From: Carex sylvatica
Lineage: Eukaryota; Streptophyta; Magnoliopsida; Poales; Cyperaceae
Reading direction: 5' to 3'
Length of the DNA stretch: 31,887 bases
Assembly: GCA_964058845.1 (NCBI GenBank)
Contig: CAXKVR010000919.1
Location: 1 to 31,887, forward strand
In this document: positions 1 to 11,388 of the stretch, in pieces
Numbering within the stretch: position 1 is the first letter of the stretch
How the letters are laid out: each line of letters starts with the position of its first letter
Translations under genes and position numbers: made by a program
The notes under the pieces: model-generated
Databases searched by the model: none
Told to the model about the DNA's origin: nothing
Seen by the model: the letters and a program-made list of their open reading frames with translations, nothing else

Positions 1-317
1 GTGGATGACGTGGCATTCCATATGCTAGCATTGAAAACTAGATAACTCCTGGAGGAAAAATTGTAGACCCGAGAAACACAACAAGACCTGGATCTTTATG
101 GACATGTAGAAAATTCCCATGAAATTCCGGGACCAACGATTAAAACCACGAGTTTAATATGTACGATTGTAAGCCAAGTTCATTTTAATGATTATGCTTT
201 CAGGCGAATTCCTACTCGAATCGGGGCCGCTCCCAAACAAGGTCGAGAAAATAACCTGAACGCGCTTTCGCTTTCATCTTCCTCTCTCTTATCCAATGTA
301 TCTCTGTACCTCATGCC
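1..317. other. 5' flank of the FTSH relic
   Basis: There is no coding signal on either strand. The segment reads as the upstream region of the FtsH-like relic and becomes CT-rich toward its end, as plant core promoters and leaders often do. I see no repeat or mobile-element border. Confidence 0.5.
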
Positions 318-325
318 TATATAAA
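318..325 (+). promoter_or_regulatory. TATA box of the FTSH relic
   Basis: TATATAAA lies 75 bases before the ATG at 400. A start about 30 bases downstream would give a CT-rich leader of roughly 50 bases. Position and match are good; whether it still drives transcription cannot be seen. Confidence 0.6.
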
Positions 326-1245
326 TTCAACGGTTTTGTTCTCCCTTACTAACACTCGCGCTTTCCTACTTCTCTCCGACTAGGGTTCTGACCTCTCCAA
401 TGCACTCTACTATCGATTCTCTCCAGTCGTTCAACCCCCTCTCCTTCCCCTCCAATCCCCTCTCGAAATCGCGTTCCCTCCGATTCCCCAGCTGTCCGCG
501 CGACCGATCAATTAACCCGGTTCTTTTGTTCACTTCCGTTCCGGTTCACCATGCCCGGTTCGACCCGTTACACTTAATTGTCACTTACCCGAACAACAAA
601 TCGACCAAAATTTATGCCAACAGTTCACGCAAGCAAGAGAGTGAGAACTCGTCAAGCAATGTCACTCTAGAAACCACTTCAAATAGTAGTGAAGGGATTC
701 AGAAACCAGGAAATAGCTCAAATGCAGCCTCGGCATCAAATTCCCAGTCGTCAAGTCCTCCAAAAAAGGAGAAGAAATGTAAGAATTTGTGGCGGAGAGA
801 GAATCGCATCCGGTGGGAGTGGAAACCTATAGGTGAAAATCAAGATGTTGGCTTTCTCTTCTTACAGTTGGCAGTTTCTTTTTTAGCTTTTTGGATGCTC
901 CTACTGGGTAATTCCTTCCCAAGTTCAGAACCAGTTACCCCTATTAGTGTGCCATACAGCGAGTTTCTCAGCAAGATAAACAGCAATCAGGTGCAAAAGG
1001 TTGAGGTGGATGGGGTTCACATTATGTTCAAGTTGAAGTCTGATCAATCTACATTTAATTCACAGTCGACTCGACCATCACAGGAGATGGAAGAGGCAAT
1101 AAGGAGTGCAACGCCGACTAAGCGGATCCTGTACACCACAACCCGACCTACTGATATCAAGACACCTTACGAAAAGATGCTGGAGAACAGAGTGGAGTTT
1201 GGGTCACCAGATAAACGGTCAGACGGGTTTTGGAACTTTGTTTTG

Positions 1246-2131
1246 GTGGGTTTTTGGGTTCTCTCTCTCCTATACTTCTGTACTTTTATTTAATTATTGA
1301 TGTTAGTGCCGCAATTGTTGTATGCGGGAATTGGTGCATGCTGGAGTTCTATAAATGAACTCCATATTAATAGAACAAAATATTTGATCTGGCAGACTAT
1401 GGTATGTATATATTATCCTTCTTATTTGGAATCGTTAGCTTATGTTTGGTAAAATTTACAGAAGATGATGTTAGTAAAGTTTCTGAGCTACCTGATTAGT
1501 ATCAGAAACTATATAGCTCATCATGCTTATCTAATTTAACTAGTGTTCATTTACTATGCTGGTACCATACATCATGGAATCTGCAATTGGTGAAGCTATG
1601 AGTAGTTGAGAACTTTATGTTGATATACTCAAGCTCCAAAGTTTTATGTTTGGGCATTTGGCAAATAACAGAATGGGGTCTCAGTTCTTTCATTATTTCT
1701 CAAAGAGACTGAAAAACTTTTCGTAATCAGCTAATTGTGAATTAATTAGAGAATACCTATGATTTCCAAAATTCATTGTTTGTAGTTATGTGATTCTTGC
1801 TGCTCTCCTAATGCTCCAGGAAAATTTGACTAATATTGTTATCATAAATTCACTCATTTTGAACAAGTAATAGAAAATTGTTAGTAAATCTGTGGATGCA
1901 AATTTTATTTATCTAATAAGAGTTAATTCCAATAAAGGACATTCAATAAAACTGATGCCCCTGGAACATTAATTAGCAGGAATTGATTTTTAAATAAGAA
2001 AAGTTGAACATTAATTAGCAGGAATTCATTTACCAGGCATGCCATGCTTATAAGAAATTATGTTCTTATAATTAGTGGAAAGTAGGGCCTCATTGGTGCT
2101 TATTTCTAATTGCATTCATTTTACCCCACAG
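1246..2131 (+). other. First intron of the FTSH relic
   Basis: This intron has donor G|GTGGGT after codon 282 and acceptor CAG at 2129-2131, both phase 0. The next exon reads VGLFYVVLTGG in register with the family. A short direct duplication (AACATTAATTAGCAGGAATT, about 1966-1985 and 2008-2027) lies inside. No other feature was seen. Confidence 0.6.
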
Positions 2132-2766
2132 GTTGGACTTTTCTATGTCGTATTGACTGGCGGGTTTCTTCAACGCTTCCCCGTATACTTTTCAACAGTG
2201 TGGAAATTTTCTTTTATAATCTGTATATCTAAAGCATGAATTTAGCTAATGGTTTGTTTGCTGTTTCTACATTTTCCTATGGCATACAACAGGGAATGAG
2301 GAAAGGAAAGAACTCAGGTTCTGGTGGTTCAAAGGTGTCAGAACAATCTGATCTGATTACATTTGTTGATGTGGCAGGGGTAGACAAAACATAAGAAGAG
2401 TTAGAAGAAATTGTTGTATATTAATTATTGTGGACGGCTGTATACATAGGATTGCAACTGATCCACTGACACCCCTGGCACTGGATGGGGAAGAGATCAG
2501 TTCTTATGTTTGGTAACTGTTTATACATTTTGAGGTAGACGAGCCTTTCTGCATGTTTCTTGCAGGATGATCCACTATGATTTTTAAATTCAGAACTATC
2601 TATAAACAAATTAGGTTCTGTCAAATGCAGGGTCATTTGGTTGATATGGTTCAGAAAGAGGTCAAAGGATTGCTTCAATCAGCTCTTGAAGTAGCCCTTT
2701 ATGTGATTAAGACCAATCCTACTGTTCTGGTGGGCCTTGTTGCTTATTTGGAAGGTATTTCAAAAT

Positions 2767-3138
2767 GAGTGAGGCTATGGTAATATTCATATAGGCTCAT
2801 GCTATGGCTCCATATCTTTATTTTCAAAGTTCAAAGAGTCAATCTGAACAGTTAAACCTGATCTCCATATGAAAATGTACTTGGAAAGCAAATTTTGCAT
2901 TTTTTTTAACTTTAACTTTTTGTTTAGATAGGTAGAAAATCGCTGCTTTTGAATGGTCTAGAATTTTTAAATCAAGTGATTTTCTACCTATCTAACAGTA
3001 AAAAAATATAAAATTTGGCTTGCAAGTACATTTTATTATGAAGATCATGTTGAATGGTTCAGATCAACTATTCGAACTTTAAAAACGAAGATATAAGTCC
3101 ATAGCGCAGGCCTCTATGTAATATGCATAGCCTCATAT
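2767..3138. mobile_element. Foldback MITE, copy 1 of the shared-arm family
   Basis: The two halves are inverted copies. The outer arms match around GAGGCTATG, and the inner arms carry a GATCTCCATATGAAAATGTA-like block and its inverted partner near 3000-3060. The centre is a hairpin around ATAGGTAGAAAATC and its complement. Flanking 9-mers TTTCAAAAT (2758-2766 and 3139-3147) are identical, the size made by Mutator-like transposases. It sits in the last intron of the FTSH relic, 12 bases after the exon end at 2754. It has no coding capacity, so it is non-autonomous. Confidence 0.8.
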
Positions 3139-3377
3139 TTTCAAAATTGTGCTAAAGTTAAAACGTCTTAAATTTGGTACAATTATTAGAACTAAAGCAG
3201 CAGTCTTTTTCATCCTAATTGAACATCATCTTGATTGTCATTATAAATTCAGAGAAAGAAAAGGTTGAAGGAGAGGAGTTGCAAGAGTGGCTAAAGTTAG
3301 TTGTGGCACCATCAGAGCTTGCATTCTTATTAAGAGGCAAGCATGAGAACATTCTTCAACTGGAAACAAGTTCATGA

Positions 3378-4412
3378 TAGAAGCCCCTCCGAAATCAATC
3401 TGCAAATAATTAAATAGGTGCTATCTTTTTACATTTCAGGAAACCTAATTGTGAGGGGCTTAGAAAAGGTACATCAGTGAACTAGTCCGTGTTCTGTATA
3501 TATCAACAGCTGCCTTACAATAAATAGATGGCAGCAATTGCAATTGTCTTATCAATCAGAAAACTAACATTTTGTATTTTATTTATGTGGTTATTTTTGT
3601 TTTATCTATATTCAGTAAAAAAATTAGTTGTGAGAGAAGTCTTAACTAATGATCTTATGGCCTCGATTTGAATTATGGCTTGACCGTATGAAGCCAACAA
3701 TTGGGGAAGGACTCTCCAATGAAAAGGGACAACAAAGTTAATTTTGTATGCCATGACATTTCTTTGACCCAAGTTCCCAACCATTTTGAAGAGAAGCATT
3801 CCATTTGGAAAGGACTCCAGCATCTGCAATTGTATACCTCAAATTATAGTATGACTTTGCGTTGGGTATGGGTACACAATGACAGGATTCACCAGGAAAG
3901 GTTGAAGAATTTGGATTAAGAACATGCATATTAATCTACTGTGTACTGACATGTTCTTCTTTTTCTTCCTTTTAGTGGAGACAGTATTGTCCCGTTTCCT
4001 GCTAAGCTCAAAATTTTTATTTTGAATTTCTACTTTGGATGTCTCTCGGTCGCAATTAATTTCTTCAGGAGAAACAGACGAACGTCAATGGAAATTGTAA
4101 ATGATCAAATTTGTCAATGTGAGAAATGGAGTTTTGCTGTAAATAACTTTGCCGAAGACATCAAACCGCATAATGAATGTTATCTTAGCTTCATTTTAAG
4201 CGTTATATGATGACTGGATACCAGAATCGATGGGATATTGCATTTTTCTGATAACAAAACTTAAAATCACGAACTATATGTATGCATCCTTCTAGCAGGA
4301 ATGGACAACTCAATATAGTGTAACAGTATAATTTCATTTGATTATCTGAAGTTTTAACTATTAACAGTCGGTAGCTATTAGAACATCATAAGCTTAATGG
4401 TATGAGAACATA
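3378..4412. other. Intergenic, no assignable feature
   Basis: This is the 3' flank of the FTSH relic. Short overlapping frames occur at 3602-3929 on both strands, but none matches a family I recognise and all lack splice or start context. The segment may be an unassigned gene fragment or chance. Confidence 0.4.
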
Positions 4413-4424
4413 AAATATTTCAAG

Positions 4425-4780
4425 GAGAAATCCACTTACAACATTCTATAGCTACAGCATCTTACAACATTATTTTTTTAAGTTCAAATAATTGATCCAA
4501 ACCAATCTCTATATTAAAATGTGCTTGGAATTTAAATTTTACATTGTTTTGAATTTTTTTTACTATTTATTAAGTATTTTACAAAACTAATGTGTTCATA
4601 CCATTAAATTTTGTATCCATATTAATAAATAGTACAATTTTTTTTAAAAATTGTAAAATTTGATTTCCAAGTACATTTTAATATAGAGATCATGTTGAAT
4701 GATTTGAATCGACTATTTGGATTTTGAAAAATCATATTGTAAGATATTATAACTATAAAAATGTTGTAAGTGAATTTCTC
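4425..4780. mobile_element. Foldback MITE, copy 2 of the shared-arm family
   Basis: The termini are inverted: GAGAAATCCACTTACAAC at left against GAGAAATTCACTTACAAC read inward from the right. The inner arms carry the family blocks (CTCTATATTAAAATGTGCTT and its complement near 4670-4690) and ACTATTTATTAAG. AAATATTT occurs at 4413-4420 and again at 4781-4788, so an old 9-bp target duplication is likely, with a few extra bases on the left. No coding capacity. Confidence 0.75.
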
Positions 4781-4789
4781 AAATATTTT

Positions 4790-6324
4790 TGCTATGATAA
4801 TAATTATTACCATATGAAAATAAATAAATGTCAACAGACTCCGCCTACAATGTAATACGTAGATCTATCATTATATACAGAAAATACGTACAATTGGTCC
4901 AAATTTTTTCAGGTGCGTATGGGACGGAAGGAGGTTTTTCCTGTCTGGGTAGACTTATACAATATTGGTATTGCACGTCGTACATTTTCTTTCGAGTAAA
5001 ATTATTACAAACTTATGCTCGCTATATGAGTTTTACTTGAAAAATCAACATAGCAGTTTTGAACAAAAAAAAAATGATTTATCTTAATTTAATAAGTCAA
5101 CCTTTATCGATTCCAAATTTAGATTTTTTAAGTTTGATATGTATAAAATCAACAAGCCCAACATTGCTTAAAATGAACTCACGAAAATAATCCATTTTTG
5201 AGAGAACATTTTTAATAAATTTAATACTCATATTAAATGTACCCTTTCGTTTAAGGATATGAGAAAATTTGGTGAGGGAACAAGTACAGAACAATTTAGA
5301 AGTTTTTGTTTTGTCTAAACGGAAGTGTTTTAGGATGCAATTTATTGATGGGGTGTTCAATTAGATTAATGATGATTCAAGTGATTTAAAGTGCTTTAAT
5401 GCACAGAATGGAAGTGTTAAGGTGCTTTAAGATTATTTGAGTTAAAACACAGTAAAATTAAACCACCAAATTCCTTAGAATAGTGACACTACTTCACAGT
5501 GTAATATAGTATTATAGAATAATTTTTTTTCATAGTAATGCTATATAGTGATTTCACATTTATATTCGCTTTAATTTTACCTCATTTCCCAAATACAGAT
5601 CACACGTACAAGAATTTGTGCAACCTTTATGAATGGAGAAAAATGGTTTAGGCATTTGACAAGTGAAATTATGGTTAAAAGGAAATTATATTACTTTGAA
5701 CTAAAGTAACAAAATTGTCAAATAAAAAGACAAAATTATCCTATAAACCGTAATAAGGTGGACAAAATTATCCTATTCTCAAAGCAGATTTTCATCTGAA
5801 GTTCAAAACACCTACGAAGTTGCTTTAGACTTCAAAATACCTTAAAACAGTTTTTGCTTAGCACCTTTCATAATTCATACTCACCTTAAAGACCATAATT
5901 TAATCTTAAACCTTCATGAACCAAACACAAACAAAAAATGCAGCATGCTTTACTACTTTGGAAACATTCTTTGTCACTTGACATAACATCGATCACTGCA
6001 GTATTTAAGTCAAGTATGATGTTGATAATATGAATAAACCTGCAAAGTTGGGTGTGCCGGGTTCACCAATATTTATCGGTGGAATCAAGACTTCCAACTG
6101 TGGGAGAACTGAATCGCTACCTACCTACCTTTCTGACAAATGATATTTCATTATTGTAAGCATTACAAAAAAAAAAAGAACTAGAAATAACTTCCATATT
6201 TTTTAACTTCAATTCTCAATAGACTAGAATACCAAGGTCATGTTCGACGAACCTAATTAATGGCCCCATTAATTTCCAAAAACAAAAATAATAACTGTAG
6301 AAACTAAATTAAAATAACGCAGCT
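4790..6324. other. AT-rich intergenic stretch
   Basis: No gene was recognised. Around 5370-5430 and 5780-5930 the words TGCTTTAA and GTGCTTT recur on both strands, and the ends near 5355 and 5925 are weakly inverted, so an old DNA-transposon remnant is possible, but I found no target duplication. The last ~150 bases are the presumed 3' untranslated region of the cytochrome b5 gene. Confidence 0.35.
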
Positions 6325-8782
6325 CTATTGATCCTCAGATTTGGTGAAGTGCCTCACAACAAATGCCAAACCAAGGATCAAGATGGGCACGGCAAACTGG
6401 AGTATTTTGACCACTATGTCAGAACCCGCATCAGGGCTCTTAACACCTTGTACAGGGGGGATGTAGGTCCGCTTGACAGGGACAGTTGACTCGTCAATGT
6501 CTCCAACATAGTATTGAGCCATCATCTCCCTAGCTGAATTGCTGTGGCCGACATCTTCAAAATCATTTGTAGCGTCTTTTCCTGATATTTTGAGATGGAA
6601 GCAATTAGTTTTGCAAATTAATGTACATTAGATGTGAGTTGTGTTTCCTCTTTTTCCTTTTTTAAAAAAAAAAAAATAGCAAGCATTAGACTTTTAATTG
6701 CATCATCCTGTTAAACAGAAAATAACTAACATTGGTTTCTGATTGAATTATCTATATCATATAGAAAGGTTGAAACCATTATGCGAGAACAGAACCCAAA
6801 CATAAAAAAAAATCAATAGAAGAACAAGGAAGAACAGAATCAAGGCGTTAATAGGACAGATAAAAAAAATTTACCAGTAGCAGCTAGTAAGACCTCATCA
6901 CCGCCAGGATGCTCATCCATAAATGGAGTCAGATCATAAACCTGATTGTTATGTTAAATAAAACAATTTATCTTAATTAATAAGGATAAGTGAAGTGCAC
7001 AATGGTAAATTGATACAGTGGTACTCCATAGTAAAAGAAGACAACAATTGAAAGCATCAGCAACTATGTTTCCTATGGAAGTTGCAAATGGTTGTCCGCA
7101 TAAAAAGGCAATTTCGGACTTAGTTGGTTAAGGTCATAAATTTATAAACAAGCGGTCCACTTCCAAACTGATACCAGAACAATCAAAGTGGGTCCTCTGA
7201 TCATTCTCCAATTTTATCAAATAAAAGGAAAGAAATTATTCAAAAATGGTATTTGTCCAATTTGTAAGACTATTTATAAAGGAATGATAGTTTCTGTGTA
7301 TAAAATACAAGTCCATATAAACTCTCTTTTTTTTAAATTAAAAAAGAAAAAGAAAAAAAGACAGTTTCTGTGAACTTATATTTTATACATATGCATATAT
7401 TTTTCACAAGCATGTTTGTTTTTTCATTGCAACAATTGTATTGCTACGTGTATACATTCTTAAATGACTGGAGCCAGAAATTTTACCAATGGAGCTGAAT
7501 ATCATACTAAATAAATATCAATGGCCAGATAAAAGAGAGGATGTGGAAGTGGAGGATAGTCGCAGATAATTTGGGAGCCAAATGCAAATAATTCTAAAAT
7601 AGTTGGATAGAAATGGTGGAAATTTAATAAACTACACTAATTTTTGGAAACATATAGGGGCGAGGTACCCCCACTCATCAATTTTGCATCTAACCCTGGT
7701 TATACGTAAGGAAACTAAATGTCAAAGAAACAAGATTTAAGTTCCACAGCAACGACCTATATGAAGTATGAACTGTGATTGACATGCATAATAAACAGAA
7801 TACATACAGTAGCAGAGTTGTATGAGTGCCCTATCTATTGTTATAATGATTTGTATTGTACAAACTGGTTGTAAAATAATAGAGCTTCTGGTTAGATATT
7901 CTTTAGTCTGTTTTTTTTAACTCCTGCAATCCTAGTATCCTACAATTCAGCCAACATTCATTAATAAGCTTTACACTCCATCAAAAGAAAAATATTATTT
8001 TAAGAAACTTAAGGATATTGCTATCTTCTTGGTTGAAAATCATCTGAGGGTACAATTGGAAGAAAATTACTGTTCTCCATCAAAAATTCAAAAGGGACTA
8101 AAAGGATTATTGTACACTGCATCCAATTTCATAGTACATCCAAGTTCTCATTCTCGGGTATATCAATATTTTGGTGCATCCAATTAAACTTCAAATATAC
8201 TGGCAAGAATTTATCAAAGAATGGTCCAAAAAAATTGTTATTTTATCATCTAGTCTCACGTAATAGGGGTTATATTAGGCAAGATAGCTTTGGGGGGAGA
8301 TTAATTATCCATGTAATGGTGATATATTATGACCAATAGCTTCTGGGGGAGATTAATTATCCAATCCTTGCACTCATTGCAACAGAGGATTTCAATTTGT
8401 GAAGTAATAGGTAAATATACATCAAGTTCTTCCAGGATGGGTGCACCACCAGTTGATAAGATCCAAAAAATCACTCTTATTAGCAAAACATAAATCAAGT
8501 GTTGTTGTTAAAACCCTTGCCTTATCCCCTAAATCTTAGACCGTGATTTAATCGAAAAATTTGAAAGCCGAAGTACTATTACATAGACCAAAACAAGGAC
8601 CAGATTAACAAACGAAGCATCTAAAATTGTAGACTAGAAAACAAATTTGAAGTGTAATAAGACGATAAATTAATAGATCTGAGAAAGCCAGAGACCTTGT
8701 TCGAGATGATGAGCCAGCAATCCTTAGTGATGTTGTGCTTGGCCACCTCATCGAACTTGAGCACCTTCTTCTCCTCCGCCAT
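6325..8782 (-). CDS. CB5: Cytochrome b5, tail-anchored, ER type
   Basis: Three exons on the minus strand: 8782-8696 (29 codons from ATG), 6941-6875 and 6581-6325 (stop included), giving 136 aa, the usual length for plant cytochrome b5. Introns are 6942-8695 (donor GTCTCT) and 6582-6874 (donor GTAAAT), and the phases join cleanly. The heme domain has D21-C-W23, the HPGG loop with axial ligand His40, and the second ligand His64 in DVGHS. A hydrophobic helix (about 108-127) near the C-terminus followed by RHFTKSEDQ is the tail anchor, with the charged end expected for ER insertion. The family carries electrons from NADH- or NADPH-dependent reductases to fatty-acid desaturases, hydroxylases and P450s. 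The start MAEEKKVL and the region after the heme core look closest to the Arabidopsis CB5-E type. A possible leader intron upstream (GTAAAT donor near 8910) was not resolved. The gene appears intact. Confidence 0.95.
6582..6874 (-). other. Intron 2 of CB5
   Basis: This short AT-rich intron joins the GCTACTG exon end to the GA-AAA-GAC exon start, restoring Gly52-Lys53. No other feature was seen. Confidence 0.8.
6942..8695 (-). other. Intron 1 of CB5 (1.75 kb)
   Basis: This long AT-rich intron has GT-AG ends and separates codon 29 from VYDLTPF. Near 8288-8372 a 25-base segment containing GGGGGAGATTAATTATCCA is repeated directly about 55 bases apart. Short frames inside it (for example 8301-8498 minus) have no family match and are treated as chance. 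Confidence 0.75.
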
Positions 8783-9257
8783 TTCCTCCGATTCCAAGTT
8801 TGCGAGCTCAACCTTTCGAGGGCGAGAGAAAAGATGGAGAAAATCAGAAGAAAACTTGGAAAAAAAATCAAAGAGAATGATCTAACGAGAAGGAAGAGTT
8901 CAATTTACCTTTCGTTACTTCCGATGCTTTTGGAATTTGCTCCCAGTCCCAGATATTCGGTTTAAATCGATGTGGTTCGACCCGACCGCCCAACCTACGG
9001 GTTCGCATCCCTTAAAGTAACTCAATCTTTGAGTTTTCGATCGAAACCGTCCGATTCGAATCTGTCGTTCGAAATTGCATGGCGATTCAAATTCATCTCT
9101 CGAGATGTGTGCACTCCACTTCGGATAGATTATCACAGATTCAAATCGGACAGTCTCGATTTAAAACCCAATCTTTGGGTTACTTCACTGGATCTGAGCT
9201 CCCAACCAACTCCCTTAGAATGAACTCGTATCTTCCCTCAAAAAAAAAAAATTAATT
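8783..9257 (-). promoter_or_regulatory. 5' flank and leader of CB5
   Basis: Read on the minus strand, the ~180 bases before the ATG are CT-rich, as expected of a leader. Farther up (8970-9230) the DNA has higher GC and many TTCGA/TCGAA words. I could not fix a TATA box. Overlapping frames here on both strands have no recognisable product. Confidence 0.4.
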
Positions 9258-9426
9258 CGTATCCTATGAGATATCTCAAACTTTGCGTAACTTTATGGAA
9301 AATCTAAACCGTTTAAAAGAGTTCAGCACAAATCTCAAAGCACAAATAATACTGAACCCCTCAATCACCCCGAATAGGCACCGGACACGTCGGTCACGCA
9401 AAAGTTGAGATATCTCAGAGGATACG
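9258..9426. mobile_element. Short foldback element, about 170 bp
   Basis: The inverted ends both read CGTATCCT(A/C)TGAGATATCTCAA inward, followed by an ACTTTGCGT-type block on both sides. Each arm itself contains the palindrome GAGATATCTC. No target duplication could be fixed. It shares the outer word CGTATCCTCTG with the foldback at 27381, so the two may be related. Confidence 0.6.
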
Positions 9427-9822
9427 CACTCCCTTATAATGGGATCTCATCCAGTTTGATTCATACATTTTGACAGAATCACGTGTCTTACACCGTTCGT
9501 ATGAGATCGAACGATAAAACTATGCCTGTTTGTTAGTCATATACGACTGTCCGATCACAAATTAACGGTCTAGATTGGTTCCGAGCAACTACTTGACATG
9601 AACAAAGGACAAGGAAGGAGAGGTTCGATGCACATGGAATTAAACAAATTTGGATTCATTCGGATTTGACGAGCGGCGCTGCCGTAGGGCTACCTCTGCC
9701 AATGCCAACCAACATGGACATGGACATGGTCAATCAAAATTCAAAGGTACCCTTCCAGTATTTCCCTGATAACCTGATTAACAGAGTCAGTTATCTAAAA
9801 AAATAGCTTTATTATTTTAAAA
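9427..9822. other. Intergenic, nothing assignable
   Basis: No coding signal, splice context or clear repeat border was found. The words CACGTGTC and CGTATGAGATC appear near 9479-9507 without a partner. Confidence 0.4.
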
Positions 9823-9831
9823 CTTAACCAT

Positions 9832-10255
9832 GAGGTTGGCTACTATGCTTATATAAGCATATCCTACATATGCTTATAATTCATTTTTGTGTTTCTAATG
9901 TCCAAATGGTCAATCTAAACCATTAGATGTGATATCTATATTGAAATGTATTTGGAGACCAAATTTTATATTTTTCTGAATTTTTTTACTATTTATTAAG
10001 TCACTTTGAAAATTGTTGATCCAACGGTGGCTTAACAAAACAGTAAAATCAGAAGTCACCGTTGGATCAGAGATTTTCAAATTGGCTTAATAAATAGTAA
10101 ATAAATTTAGAAAAATATAAAATTTGGTCTCCAAGCACATTTCAATATAGAGATCATATCTAACGGTTCAGATCGATCATTTAGACATTAAAAACACAAA
10201 AATGAGTTATAAGCATATATAGGGATATGCTTATATAAGGATAGTAGCCAACCTC
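9832..10255. mobile_element. Foldback MITE, copy 3 of the shared-arm family
   Basis: The termini GAGGTTGGCTACTAT.CTTATATAAGCATATCC are inverted over 33 bases with one mismatch (written with a dot). The inner arms hold the same blocks as the other copies (ATTGAAATGTATTTGGAGAC; ACTATTTATTAAG). The centre holds an additional inverted pair around TCCAACGGTG. Flanking 9-mers CTTAACCAT and CCAATTCAT agree at only 5 of 9 positions, so the duplication is doubtful. No coding capacity. Confidence 0.8.
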
Positions 10256-11035
10256 CCAATTCATTTGATAGTTTTATCCTCGTTCAAATAATTTCTTCTC
10301 CGCACTGTCGCATCTTCACCTCCAATTGATTCCTCTATTTTTTAAATTAATCTCTAACTAAATTCATTAGTAAGCTTGATGTCGCTATCGTTGCTTTAAT
10401 TGATCGGGCCTATAGAATGGAGGCAGACATCCTTGTCACTGTCACTATTGATGATATTTAATTTGCACCTATCAGTTTATATATATATGACATGTTTCAC
10501 GTTTGGCCTTTCTTTTTTTCTTTTTAAATTTAAAACATGATTTGCATTTGCAAGATCCTGCAGATGATGCTGCCAATAATATGTTTGTTTGGTGTTATTT
10601 GCAAAGTTGGATGGGGCCAATTATTTAAGATCAATCACTTTGCAATAGTAAGCATTATCATTTTCATTTTATTGTTGTTGATCTATGATACTTGAAACAT
10701 AAGAGGAACAACATTATTATAGGTTCAATATTAATTTGTAAGTATTCTATAGGAAGCAAAAAAAAAACCCTCTAATTGTGTGGTATCCCTTTCAAAACAC
10801 AACTCAATGTGGAATAATGTTCTTCTAAGTAAAATCACAAGTGTTTTCCATCAAAACTACTAGTTAAATTTAGTAGATCAGATATATATATGACACTGAT
10901 AGCGACAGAGAGATGAAAGATGTGAACAGACGTTTGATTAAATTTAGCTGACTTTGTAGTGGTGAATATGGTAGTACCAATGAACCATGGATACCGGCAG
11001 TTTTGCATCATGTGATATTCAATAAGAGAAGAAAT
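10256..11035. other. Intergenic, nothing assignable
   Basis: AT-rich DNA with stops in all frames; no repeat border or conserved motif was seen. Confidence 0.4.
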
Positions 11036-11388
11036 GCACTTATACTGTTTTTTTCATGACGCCGAATTACACTTTATATTTTCAAAGTTTAAACAGTAGA
11101 TTCAAATTGTTCAACATAATAGATATATTAAAAAATATGCTTATAAATCAAATTTTTATATTTTTTTTTACTATTTATTAAGATGGGTACAAAAATTCAA
11201 TGGTATGAAAACAACGATTTTGTTAAATACTTAATAAATAGTAAAATAATTTTAAAAAATATAAAATTTGATATGCAAGCACATTTTAATATATCCATCA
11301 TATTGAACAATTTGAATTGACTGTTTGAATTTTATAAACTTTAAAAATATAAGGTGTAATTGGATGTTATAATAAACGGTGTAAATGG
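11036..11388. mobile_element. Foldback MITE, copy 4 of the shared-arm family
   Basis: The inverted arms align through AATTACAC(C/T)TTATATTTT(C/T) and AAAGTTT. The inner arms carry ACTATTTATTAAG, its inverted partner (CTTAATAAATAGTA near 11228), and the AAAATTTGATATGCAAGCAC / ATTTTAATAT family block. The ends are approximate because the outer arms are degraded, and no target duplication was found. Confidence 0.65.

Larger units (their letters stand above)
400..3377 (+). pseudogene. FTSH7/9: FTSH7/FTSH9-type chloroplast AAA metalloprotease relic, catalytic core deleted
   Basis: Exons recognised by similarity to plant FTSH7/FTSH9: 400-1245 (282 codons), 2132-2197, 2293 to about 2424, a scrap near 2486-2500, 2631-2754 and 3253-3377 (stop TGA 3375-3377). 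Exon 1 encodes a Ser/Arg-rich transit-peptide-like start, a polar linker, a membrane span (about residues 150-170) and the intermembrane-type segment with SVPYSEFLSKIN (183-194). Exon 3 reaches the family sequence ITFVDVAGVD, where the usual Ala-Lys has become Thr-stop (TAA 2392-2394), continues EELEEIV, then stops again at 2422. The next recognisable residues are WGRDQ, followed by the C-terminal helices (GHLVDMVQKEV; EKEKVEGEEL; VVAPSEL). Walker A, Walker B, the arginine-finger region and the HEAGH zinc site, more than 300 residues of the family protein, are absent. The donor after WGRDQ lacks a GT in the expected place. Intact members are thylakoid or envelope membrane proteases; this copy cannot make one. 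Assignment to the FTSH7/9 clade is strong; which paralogue is not resolved. Confidence 0.9.

Noticed and set aside
1106..1300. Second plus-strand frame inside FTSH exon 1
   Set aside because: Shadow of the FtsH frame; the main frame matches the family residue by residue.
3602..3929. Overlapping frames on both strands that might be a small gene
   Set aside because: No family resemblance, no splice or promoter context, and the frames contradict each other on both strands. Noted only as an unassigned stretch.
5340..5935. Possible hAT or other DNA transposon (weak inverted ends and recurring TGCTTTAA words)
   Set aside because: The ends do not align well and no target duplication was found.
8301..8498. 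Minus-strand frame in CB5 intron 1
   Set aside because: Lies wholly within a well-supported intron, with no recognisable domain and no splice signals of its own.
8605..8885. Frames on both strands across CB5 exon 1
   Set aside because: Alternative frames of the true exon 1; only the MAEEKKVL frame joins in phase to the heme-binding exons.
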